NCBI GenBank assembly: GCA_009788055.1
Contig: WQSG01000012.1
Span: forward strand, 19,005-62,565
Reading direction: 5' to 3'
DNA: 43,561 bases
Source of the DNA: Defluviitaleaceae bacterium
GTDB lineage: Bacteria; Bacillota; Clostridia; Lachnospirales; WQUN01
Shown here: in pieces, positions 1-6,212 of the stretch
How positions within the stretch are numbered: the first letter of the stretch is position 1
How the letters are laid out: the number at the start of each line of letters is the position of its first letter
The notes under the pieces: generated by a model
Databases searched by the model: none
The model's input: only the letters and a program-made list of their open reading frames with translations
What the model was told of the DNA's origin: nothing
Translations under genes and position numbers: made by a program

Positions 1-1
1 C

Positions 2-29
2 CCCGCCGCGAATTTCGCGGCGGGTTTTT
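2..29 (+). terminator. Rho-independent terminator of a gene left of the window
   Basis: A nine-base-pair GC-rich stem (CCCGCCGCG, 2-10, with CGCGGCGGG, 16-24) closes an AATTT loop and is followed directly by five T residues. This is a classic intrinsic terminator on the plus strand, so a plus-strand gene probably ends just outside the window. radA runs toward it from the other side, so the hairpin may also stop radA transcripts. Confidence 0.75.
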
Positions 30-75
30 GAATTTCGATGCAGTTTATCGCTGGTCAAAATTTAAAGTTTTTTGT

Positions 76-105
76 CGAACTTTTTTTCAAAAAAGTTCGC
101 AGGGG
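76..105. repeat. A/T-stem hairpin with a motif shared with 9595-9609
   Basis: CGAACTTTTTT (76-86) and AAAAAAGTTCG (89-99) form an 11-base-pair perfect hairpin with a two-base loop. The right arm continues as AAAGTTCGCAGGGGT (92-105). Nearly the same words, AAAGTTCGCAAGGGT, lie just after the stop codon of the Sel1-repeat gene near 9595. Both copies sit at a gene 3' end, so this may be a dispersed terminator-like repeat of the genome. Here it lies downstream of radA. Confidence 0.45.
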
Positions 106-172
106 TTCGGGGGAGGTGCCGTTCGCGGTAAACCGCTCACTTCATTGCCCCGAGAACTCCACTGCGGTCTTA

Positions 173-1651
173 TCACAGTATAGCGTTCAACATTTCGCCG
201 ATATTTTCCGCGCCGAGGATTCGGAAATCTTCGGGGATGTTGCGCAGTTTTGCCTTGTTTGCGGCGGGCAGGACGCAACCTGCGAAGCCGTGGCGGGCGG
301 CTTCGGAAATGCGGCGTTCGGGTTGGGAAATGGCGCGTAGTTCGCCCGCAAGCCCGACTTCGCCGATTACCATTATTTTTGGGCTGATGGGTTTTTCTTT
401 GTAGCATGAGGCTAGGGCGGCTATGACGGCGGCATCTGCGGAGGGTTCGTCTACGCGCAAGCCGCCCGCTATGTTTACATATGCGTCGAAGTTTTGTAGC
501 TTGTAGCCGCATCGTTTTTCCAATACGGCAAGGAGCATTACCATTCGGTTGTAATCCATACCCGTGGATGTGCGGCGCGGTGTGCCAAAATTTGTGTACG
601 CAACAAGGGCTTGCACCTCCGTAAGAAGCGGGCGCGTACCTTCCAGCGAACAGGTTACGACCGAACCCGCCGCCCCCACAGGCCGCCCCGAAAGCATATA
701 TGCAGACGGGTCTTCGATTACGGTAAGACCTTGCTCGCCCATTTCAAAAACGCCGATTTCGTGCGTAGAGCCAAACCGATTTTTCACCGCCCGAATAAGA
801 CGGCAAGCGTCTTTGTCGTCCCCTTCAAAATACAAAACGGTATCCACCATATGCTCCAAAACCCGCGGCCCCGCGAAAGAACCTTCCTTCGTAACGTGTC
901 CCACAAGAATTACAGACATCGCATCCGCTTTCGCAAGATATGTAAAAAACGCCGCGCATTCCCGCACTTGCGTAACGCTACCCGGCAAGGATGTGAGGTC
1001 TGAAAGGCGCATTGTCTGGATGGAGTCGATTAAAAGAAGCGCGGGCTTAATCGAAAGAACCGCGTCGCGAATGGCGTAGATATCCGTTTCCGCAAGCAAA
1101 TAACACCCGGGCGAATCCACTTGCAGTCGGTTCGCCCGCATCTTAATTTGCGCCGCGCTTTCCTCCCCCGAAACATACAGCACGGGGAAATCGTCACTTG
1201 CCATATGACGACAAATTTGCAACAAAAGCGTAGACTTCCCAATCCCCGGGTCGCCCCCAAGAAGAAGCATACTGCCCGCCACAATGCCGCCCCCAAGAAC
1301 GCGGTCAAGCTCCGAAATACCCGTTGCAGAGCGGTTTGTACCGTCCTCGCTTACAGATATATCCCGCAGGAGTTGTACGCCTGTCGTTCTCGTTGCGGCG
1401 GTCGCCCCTCCCGCGCCGTGAGTTTCCCGTCGGTCATCGCTTGCGCTATACTCGCCCGACGGGGAACTCACGGCACGTCGGGCTTTTGCGCCGCCATTAC
1501 CGCTTGCCGCCGCTCCCGCGCCACCCGGGAGGGTGGGCTTGATTATAAGCTCTTTAAGCGTGTTAAACTTGCCGCAGGACGGGCAACGCCCCAGCCATTT
1601 GGCTTGCTCGTGCGCACATTCCCCGCAGATGTATCTTGTTTTGTTAGGCAT
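173..1651 (-). CDS. radA: DNA repair protein RadA
   Basis: RadA is a RecA-like ATPase that drives branch migration in recombinational repair in the cytoplasm. The 492-residue protein opens with a four-Cys zinc finger (C9, C12, C23, C26). It has Walker A GGDPGIGKST near residues 132-141, the RadA-specific KNRFG motif, and a C-terminal Lon-like domain with GEVGLAGELR. The family is usually about 455 residues. The excess lies in the linker between zinc finger and ATPase (about residues 41-90), a Gly/Ala-rich stretch whose residues 60-79 are encoded by a DNA palindrome (separate entry). The gene follows a VOC gene with a five-base gap, so the two are probably co-transcribed. Identification is secure. 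Confidence 0.96.
   Translation of the reverse strand: MPNKTRYICGECAHEQAKWLGRCPSCGKFNTLKELIIKPTLPGGAGAAASGNGGAKARRAVSSPSGEYSASDDRRETHGAGGATAATRTTGVQLLRDISVSEDGTNRSATGISELDRVLGGGIVAGSMLLLGGDPGIGKSTLLLQICRHMASDDFPVLYVSGEESAAQIKMRANRLQVDSPGCYLLAETDIYAIRDAVLSIKPALLLIDSIQTMRLSDLTSLPGSVTQVRECAAFFTYLAKADAMSVILVGHVTKEGSFAGPRVLEHMVDTVLYFEGDDKDACRLIRAVKNRFGSTHEIGVFEMGEQGLTVIEDPSAYMLSGRPVGAAGSVVTCSLEGTRPLLTEVQALVAYTNFGTPRRTSTGMDYNRMVMLLAVLEKRCGYKLQNFDAYVNIAGGLRVDEPSADAAVIAALASCYKEKPISPKIMVIGEVGLAGELRAISQPERRISEAARHGFAGCVLPAANKAKLRNIPEDFRILGAENIGEMLNAIL
1416..1473. repeat. Palindromic element inside the radA coding frame
   Basis: CCGTGAGTTTCCCGTCGG (1416-1433) and CCGACGGGGAACTCACGG (1456-1473) are complementary at 17 of 18 positions around a 22-base loop. 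The loop contains ATCGCTTGCGCTA, which is also found inside the larger palindromic insert in the spoIID-like gene (7418-7430). The element is read in frame in radA and gives residues 60-79, with the words SGEYSASDDRRE. It falls in a linker where an insertion would be tolerated. I read it as an in-frame inserted repeat, possibly a shortened copy of the 7398-7555 element. Confidence 0.75.
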
Positions 1652-1656
1652 GATTT

Positions 1657-2103
1657 TTAGTCATTCTCCAATAATTCAATCAGCGTTTTAAGTTGCGGGT
1701 TGGTGTCCATGTATGCATATCGTCCGCCGGGGTACTCGCCTTTCTGGATTAGCGGAATGCCGCTTGCTTCCAACCTTGCAACGGTTTCTTTCATGCCCTT
1801 TATGTTAAAGGCAAGGTGGTGTGGGCCTTCGCCGTTTTTGTCCAAATCCTCCCGCCATGTGGAGGGGTTTTTGTCCGGCTCTATAAGCTCGATAACCATG
1901 TTGCCGCCCACGGGGAAGAACATCAGTTTTGCCCGCGCTTCCGACGGCGCGCCGCGAAATTCCGTTTCCGCGTCTTTCAACTCGCCCGTCAGAACATAGT
2001 CGGGCTTCTCCCGCCCCAACAGTGCCGCATACGCCGCCCCTGTTTTTTCAATGTCATGCACAAGTATTCCCACCTGCACACAAATGTCTGTTCCTAAGTT
2101 CAT
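1657..2103 (-). CDS. VOC-family (glyoxalase/methylmalonyl-CoA epimerase-like) protein
   Basis: This 148-residue protein has the paired beta-alpha-beta-beta-beta modules of the vicinal oxygen chelate fold. The first module starts at VQVGILVHDIEKTGAAYAAL, and the second carries GPHHLAFNIKGMKETVARL and ends in TLIELLE. The pattern resembles methylmalonyl-CoA epimerase and lactoylglutathione lyase relatives, with His and Glu residues placed as metal ligands. The substrate cannot be told. The start has a clear AAGGAGAG site seven bases upstream. It is the first gene of a probable two-gene unit with radA, which starts five bases after its stop; no functional link is obvious. Confidence 0.8.
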   Translation of the reverse strand: MNLGTDICVQVGILVHDIEKTGAAYAALLGREKPDYVLTGELKDAETEFRGAPSEARAKLMFFPVGGNMVIELIEPDKNPSTWREDLDKNGEGPHHLAFNIKGMKETVARLEASGIPLIQKGEYPGGRYAYMDTNPQLKTLIELLEND

Positions 2104-2160
2104 GTGAATCTCTCCTTTTTTAAGTTATCGGGATAATGGAATGAGTAGGGGCGTAGACGA

Positions 2161-2427
2161 TTACGCCGCAACAGCCGCCGCATACTGCACAACTTTAATT
2201 TCTGTTGGCGAGTATTGAACAACGGCGATTTCTGCGGTTACAGACTCTTTTAATGTGTCTACTATTTCCTCCACCCTTACGTCAATTTTCAAGTCGAATG
2301 CCAGTTCTCCGCACTCTGCGCATTTATGGCACGGCACTCCCCTTACAACTATTATGCAGTTTCCAAAGTCGTTAAAATCGGAGGTGGTCGCATCTTCCAT
2401 CTGTCCCTTGCAAACGTAACATTTCAT
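2161..2427 (-). CDS. YgiT-type zinc finger protein (putative antitoxin)
   Basis: The 88-residue protein has two CxxC pairs (C3-x2-C6 and a later CHKCAEC) in the arrangement of the YgiT/MqsA zinc-binding N-domain, followed by a short helical tail and an Ala/Val-rich end. In known pairs the zinc-finger protein neutralises the toxin and represses the operon, but this one has no recognisable helix-turn-helix, so DNA binding is open. It starts six bases after the stop of the DUF4258 gene, giving toxin-first order as in mqsRA. The assignment rests on motif plus neighbour and is fairly sure as a family call. Confidence 0.8.
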   Translation of the reverse strand: MKCYVCKGQMEDATTSDFNDFGNCIIVVRGVPCHKCAECGELAFDLKIDVRVEEIVDTLKESVTAEIAVVQYSPTEIKVVQYAAAVAA

Positions 2428-2433
2428 AGTTCA

Positions 2434-2745
2434 TCATCCTTTTCTTGTTTTATAATCTGCTTCCCATTTATCAAGCGTTGGAAAATACGCCGTAACCAGC
2501 CAAATTATGTCATCATCCACGCCCACTGCTATATGCAAGGGCTTGTTAGCTTTGGTGTATCCTAAAATTAAAATGCTTGGGAGCGGCAGGTCATTGGGGC
2601 ATTCTTCTATTATTTCCCCCGACAAAAGGGCTTGCGCAACATCAATTTTCTTTATATTCCGCTCTTTAATCCGATTTCTGAAATGTTGCCGCTGTTTAAC
2701 GGCATTGCCATTAAACAGGGCTTGAATGCTGCTTATGTCAAACAT
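2434..2745 (-). CDS. DUF4258-domain protein (putative toxin)
   Basis: From the ATG at 2745 the protein has 103 residues. It shows the DUF4258 pattern: an early RxHFRNRIKERNI segment, a middle EIIEECPNDLPLPSILIL strand, and a C-terminal IIWLVTAYFPTLDKWEADY. DUF4258 proteins paired with YgiT-like zinc fingers are regarded as RelE/MqsR-like toxin candidates, probably RNases. The reading frame is open further upstream, but a strong extended -10 promoter lies at 2780-2788, so the longer start would lie outside the transcript. A GGGAGGAG site precedes the chosen ATG. Toxic activity is inferred, not shown. Confidence 0.8.
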   Translation of the reverse strand: MFDISSIQALFNGNAVKQRQHFRNRIKERNIKKIDVAQALLSGEIIEECPNDLPLPSILILGYTKANKPLHIAVGVDDDIIWLVTAYFPTLDKWEADYKTRKG

Positions 2746-2779
2746 TAAAAATTTTCCGCTCCTCCCGCAATACAAACAA

Positions 2780-2810
2780 ATTATACCACATACAAAAACA
2801 CAATGCTCAA
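2780..2810 (-). promoter_or_regulatory. Extended -10 promoter for the DUF4258/YgiT pair
   Basis: Read on the minus strand, TTGAGC (2805-2810) lies 19 bases before a perfect TATAAT (2780-2785), which is preceded by TGG to make an extended -10 element. The long spacer is offset by the extended -10. The -10 box overlaps the last codon and stop of the prenyltransferase gene. This places the transcript start near 2773, and it fixes the toxin start at 2745. Confidence 0.6.
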
Positions 2811-3629
2811 CCCGCCAAACAGCGCGATTGCGCCAAGAAGAACCTTGTCTGCAAAAATGACGGTGATTGGGTCGCCGTAGGAATTGGGGGCGTGTGCGTT
2901 TAGAAGGTATTTGCAGATGATGAAGATAATCAGCGGGACGGTGTACACCATCAGCGGGACGCTTGTCATTGCCCACAGGGCGTAAAAAATCATGCTGACG
3001 GCGGCGCAAGAAAAAACCGCGCCGTTCAAGAAATCCAAACTGTAGCCGTCAATCACCTTGCGGGCAGATTCTGTGCCGCGTGTTTGAATAAGCTCGCCGC
3101 GCCGTTTGCCGAAAGCCATAAACAGCGACCCCGCCGCAATCGTAAGAAACATCCATTCCGAAATATACAAATCAATCGCCGCGCCGCCAATGAAAACCCG
3201 TAACACAAAGCCCGCCGCAACACAAAAACAGTCAATCACGGCATGATGCTTCAGACGAAACGAGTACGCCAAGTTAAGCAAAAAGTACGCGCCCACAAAC
3301 CAAAGCGCGTACGCACCGCCAAACACAGCCGTCAAAATAAAGCCAGCCACAAACAGCACGAGCGAAAACACCGCCGCCGCGCCCTTAGAAATATCGCCCG
3401 CCGCAATCGGCCGCGTCTTATTAACAGGGTGCGCCCTGTCCTTTTCGCAGTCCGCAATATCATTGACCGCGTAAATCCCCGACGCAACCAAACAAAGCGC
3501 GGCAAAACACATTGCCACGCCAAAAAATAAATTCAAATCCGTCAAATTAAACGAGTACATAATCGGCACAAACACCAGCCCGTTTTTCAGATAGTGCTTG
3601 GGTCGCATAAGCTTTACAAATTTTTTCAT
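2781..3629 (-). CDS. UbiA-family prenyltransferase (decaprenyl-phosphate phosphoribosyltransferase-like)
   Basis: This 282-residue integral membrane protein has about eight hydrophobic segments. It carries the first Asp-rich motif of the UbiA superfamily, NDIADCEKDRAHP (residues 56-68), followed by KTRPIAAG. The N-terminal LMRPKHYLKN and the HPVNKTRP signature fit the branch that transfers phosphoribose to polyprenyl phosphate (DPPR synthase) better than quinone-pathway enzymes. The exact substrate is inferred from this resemblance. It starts three bases after the proA stop, so the two are probably co-transcribed, with the zinc protease upstream. No quinone or arabinogalactan genes are nearby to settle its role. 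Confidence 0.82.
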   Translation of the reverse strand: MKKFVKLMRPKHYLKNGLVFVPIMYSFNLTDLNLFFGVAMCFAALCLVASGIYAVNDIADCEKDRAHPVNKTRPIAAGDISKGAAAVFSLVLFVAGFILTAVFGGAYALWFVGAYFLLNLAYSFRLKHHAVIDCFCVAAGFVLRVFIGGAAIDLYISEWMFLTIAAGSLFMAFGKRRGELIQTRGTESARKVIDGYSLDFLNGAVFSCAAVSMIFYALWAMTSVPLMVYTVPLIIFIICKYLLNAHAPNSYGDPITVIFADKVLLGAIALFGGLSIVFLYVV

Positions 3630-3632
3630 TTG

Positions 3633-4874
3633 CTATTCCCTAACTTGTCCTCTGCCTAATGCGAAAAATTTTGTGGTTGTTAAAGCCTTTAGCCCCATGG
3701 GACCGCGGGTGTGCAGTTTTTGTGTGGAAATGCCAACTTCTGCGCCAAGACCAAATTCCTCGCCGTCTGTGAAGCGGGTGGAGGCGTTTACGAAAACGGC
3801 GGCAGAATCTACAAGGTCTATGAAGGCGTTTGCGTTGGTGTAGTTTTCGGTAAGAATCGCCTCGGTGTGGCCGGATGAGTATTCGGATATGTGCGCGATT
3901 GCGGCGTGTAAATCTTCGACAATTTTCACGCCAATTATCAGGTCAAGAAATTCTGTGTGCCAGTCTTCTGCGGTGGCGGGTTTTGCATGAGCGAATGCCT
4001 TGCAAACCGCGTCACAGCCGCGAATTTCCACCCCTGCGCCGTGCAACGCGTCACATATTTGCGGCAGAAATTTATCCGCAATTTTGGAATGAATCAGCAA
4101 TTTTTCGCAAGCGTTGCACACGCTTGGGCGTTGGGTTTTGGCGTTTAGGATGATTTTAACGGCTTTGTCTAAATCGGCGGACTCGTCCACAAAAATGTGG
4201 CAGTTGCCAACGCCCGTTTCGATTACGGGAATGGTGCTGTTTTCCACCGTGCTTTGGATAAGCCCCGCCCCGCCCCGCGGAATAAGAACGTCTATGTGCT
4301 TGTTAAGGCGCATGAATTGGCGAGCCGTTTCGCGGGAAGTGTCTTCGATAAGTTGCACTGTTTCGCGGGGGTGGTTTTGGGCGGCAAGTGCGTCTTGCAA
4401 AATTTTTATCAGCGCGATATTTGAATTAATCGCCTCTTTACTGCCGCGCAAAACGCAAGCGTTTCCCGACTTAAAGCACAGCGCGAAAGAGTCTGTGGTA
4501 ACATTCGGGCGCGCTTCGTATATCATGCCAACCACGCCGATTGGTACGCGCTTTTCACCAACTTGCAACCCGTTGGGGAGCGTTTTCATGTACAGGGTTT
4601 CGCCCGTTGGGTCGTCTTGCCGTGCTACTTTTCGTATGCCTTCCGCCATTGCTTTCACTCGCTCTGCGGTTAGCTTTAGGCGGTCGTTAAACGCCCCGCG
4701 AGACGGGTCTGCGTTCGCCATATCCTTTGCGTTTTCTTCCAGAATATATGCGGTGTTTTCTTCAAGCTTGTCCGCACACGTCATCAGCGCGGCGTTTTTT
4801 TCTACCGCGCTTAGTCGGCGGACATATGCCGCCATTTTTTTTGCTTCCGTGCCGATTTTCTCCAAGTCGTACAT
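3633..4874 (-). CDS. proA: Glutamate-5-semialdehyde dehydrogenase (gamma-glutamyl phosphate reductase)
   Basis: ProA reduces gamma-glutamyl phosphate to glutamate-5-semialdehyde with NADPH in proline synthesis. The 413-residue length is typical. Clear family motifs are GVVGMIYEARPNVT, LRGSKEA, VLIPRGGAGLI, GVGNCHIFVD, the PSVCNACEKLL segment carrying the catalytic Cys, and EFGLGAEVGISTQKLHTRGPMG near the end. proB is not adjacent, which is unusual because the two are often paired. The gene sits between the YugP-like protease (three-base gap) and the prenyltransferase (three-base gap), all on the minus strand as one probable transcript. Confidence 0.97.
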   Translation of the reverse strand: MYDLEKIGTEAKKMAAYVRRLSAVEKNAALMTCADKLEENTAYILEENAKDMANADPSRGAFNDRLKLTAERVKAMAEGIRKVARQDDPTGETLYMKTLPNGLQVGEKRVPIGVVGMIYEARPNVTTDSFALCFKSGNACVLRGSKEAINSNIALIKILQDALAAQNHPRETVQLIEDTSRETARQFMRLNKHIDVLIPRGGAGLIQSTVENSTIPVIETGVGNCHIFVDESADLDKAVKIILNAKTQRPSVCNACEKLLIHSKIADKFLPQICDALHGAGVEIRGCDAVCKAFAHAKPATAEDWHTEFLDLIIGVKIVEDLHAAIAHISEYSSGHTEAILTENYTNANAFIDLVDSAAVFVNASTRFTDGEEFGLGAEVGISTQKLHTRGPMGLKALTTTKFFALGRGQVRE

Positions 4875-4877
4875 ATT

Positions 4878-5573
4878 TTATCTCCTCCGTGCCATTGCGA
4901 TAAAGCGGATAAGTTGCGCCAGTGACATTGCAAGCGCCGCCACATAGGTAAGGGCGGCGGCGGTTAAAACTTTGCGCGAGCCTGTGATTTCTGCGGGGGA
5001 AAGCATTGCGTTTCCGCTTAGTGCGGCAAGTGCGCGGCTTGAAGCGTTAAACTCCACAGGCAGTGTAACGAACTGAAAAACTACAACCGTGCCAAAAAGT
5101 ATAATTCCGATATTAATAAGCCCGAACGCGCCCATAATCATGCCGATAAAAATAAGCGGCATCGCCAGCTTAGAGCCAAAGCTTGTCACAGGAATAATTG
5201 CGGCACGAATTTTTATAGGCGCATACCCCTGCGCATACTGAATCGCGTGACCCGCTTCGTGCGCCGCAACACCAACTGCGGCAACCGTTGCCGCATCATG
5301 TACGCTGTCCGAAAGCCGAATCACATTTCCGCGTGGGTCGAAGTGGTCGGAAAGGTGGCCGCTTACGCGCTCTATACGTACATCGTGAATGCCCTCTGCG
5401 CGTAAAATTTCTGCCGCCGCTTGCGCCCCTGTTATTCCCTTCTCCGTGCGCGTTTTGGAAAACTTCTCAAACGTGCTTTTTACCTTAAATTGCGCCCACA
5501 ACGTGAATCCCAACGCCGGCAACACCAACACAAAAAATAGCGGGTCAAATCCCCACATATACATCGCTTCCAT
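4878..5573 (-). CDS. Membrane-anchored neutral zinc metallopeptidase, YugP type
   Basis: The 231-residue protein has an N-terminal membrane helix (about residues 10-27), the zinc-binding HEAGH motif (H105-H109) and further hydrophobic helices toward the C terminus. The sequence around VAAHEAGHAIQYAQGYAPIKIR is typical of the YugP/COG2738 family of membrane zinc proteases of unknown substrate. A GGAGG site eight bases before the ATG at 5573 supports the start. It is the first gene of the run with proA and the prenyltransferase. Confidence 0.9.
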   Translation of the reverse strand: MEAMYMWGFDPLFFVLVLPALGFTLWAQFKVKSTFEKFSKTRTEKGITGAQAAAEILRAEGIHDVRIERVSGHLSDHFDPRGNVIRLSDSVHDAATVAAVGVAAHEAGHAIQYAQGYAPIKIRAAIIPVTSFGSKLAMPLIFIGMIMGAFGLINIGIILFGTVVVFQFVTLPVEFNASSRALAALSGNAMLSPAEITGSRKVLTAAALTYVAALAMSLAQLIRFIAMARRR

Positions 5574-5646
5574 TTTAGATACCTCCGTTTTTTCTTAATA
5601 CTACCATAGTTTGCGGGAAAATATGCATGAAAGTTTTGTGCGCATA

Positions 5647-5655
5647 TGGTAAAAT
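5647..5655 (+). promoter_or_regulatory. Possible extended -10 promoter of the MazF-like pair
   Basis: TGGTAAAAT reads as an extended -10 box about 40 bases before the antitoxin start. No good -35 hexamer is present. The call is tentative. Confidence 0.35.
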
Positions 5656-5695
5656 AAACGCAAATCGTATCTTTTTTGAAAGGCGGGTGTGTTGC

Positions 5696-5857
5696 ATGGA
5701 TAAGGAATCCATCTTGAAGATGAAAGAATTGATACAGCTTGGACGCGAAAAAGGTAGAGTTCTGCCTGTGTCTGAAGCATTCGTTATGTACCCTGTTGAC
5801 GAAGAATCGCACAAGGGTAAAGCTGAATACTGGGAGAGAGACGCAAATGAAGTGTGA
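5696..5857 (+). CDS. Small putative antitoxin of a MazF/PemK-like pair
   Basis: This 53-residue protein begins at the ATG at 5696, after an AGGCGGG site. It is charged, with a predicted helix (ESILKMKELIQLGREKGRV) followed by SEAFVMYPVDEESHKGK and an acidic end. It has no recognisable DNA-binding domain. Small proteins of this kind lie directly upstream of MazF-like toxins in clostridia and are presumed to block the toxin. It overlaps the next gene by 11 bases, which implies translational coupling. The function is inferred from position. Confidence 0.65.
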   Translation: MDKESILKMKELIQLGREKGRVLPVSEAFVMYPVDEESHKGKAEYWERDANEV

Positions 5858-6212
5858 AGTTGGAGATATTGTTTTAGTAAATAACTTCAAATATCAGGAT
5901 GGGTCGGACGGCTCGCTCCATAGTTTTGTAGTGGTAGACATCACAAAAGACGAATTTGAGATTGTCAACCTTGATTATGTATGCTTTCTTATATCCTCAA
6001 ATGTCAGCAAAAACAGTGACGTTAATCCCAGCTACCCATACAACGAGCCAATTGAAGCAACAGGTGAAAACGGATTAAAAAAGCGCGGTCATGTCAAATG
6101 TGATTACCTGTTTGAAAAAATCAAAGAGGAAGATATTTTTATGCGTGTCGGCACCATAACCGCGCAACAGTACAGAAGATTTATGGAATTATATCAGACA
6201 TCGTTGATGTAA
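5847..6212 (+). CDS. MazF/PemK-like toxin candidate
   Basis: The 121-residue protein starts at the ATG at 5847. Its start, KCEVGDIVLVNNFKYQDG, and the following SLHSFVVVDITKDEFEIVNL match the N-terminal beta-barrel of the PemK/MazF endoribonuclease fold, and it ends in an Arg-rich helix (AQQYRRFMELYQ). It is divergent: the usual 'G..RPVLV' arginine region is altered, so activity may differ from classic mRNA interferases. The last 32 bases overlap the 3' end of the convergent spoIID-like gene, which allows antisense interference between the two transcripts. Confidence 0.65.
   Translation: MKCEVGDIVLVNNFKYQDGSDGSLHSFVVVDITKDEFEIVNLDYVCFLISSNVSKNSDVNPSYPYNEPIEATGENGLKKRGHVKCDYLFEKIKEEDIFMRVGTITAQQYRRFMELYQTSLM

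Noticed and set aside
173..1651. Antisense open frames over radA and other GC-rich genes
   Set aside because: They are shadows of strong codon bias without ribosome binding sites or family patterns.
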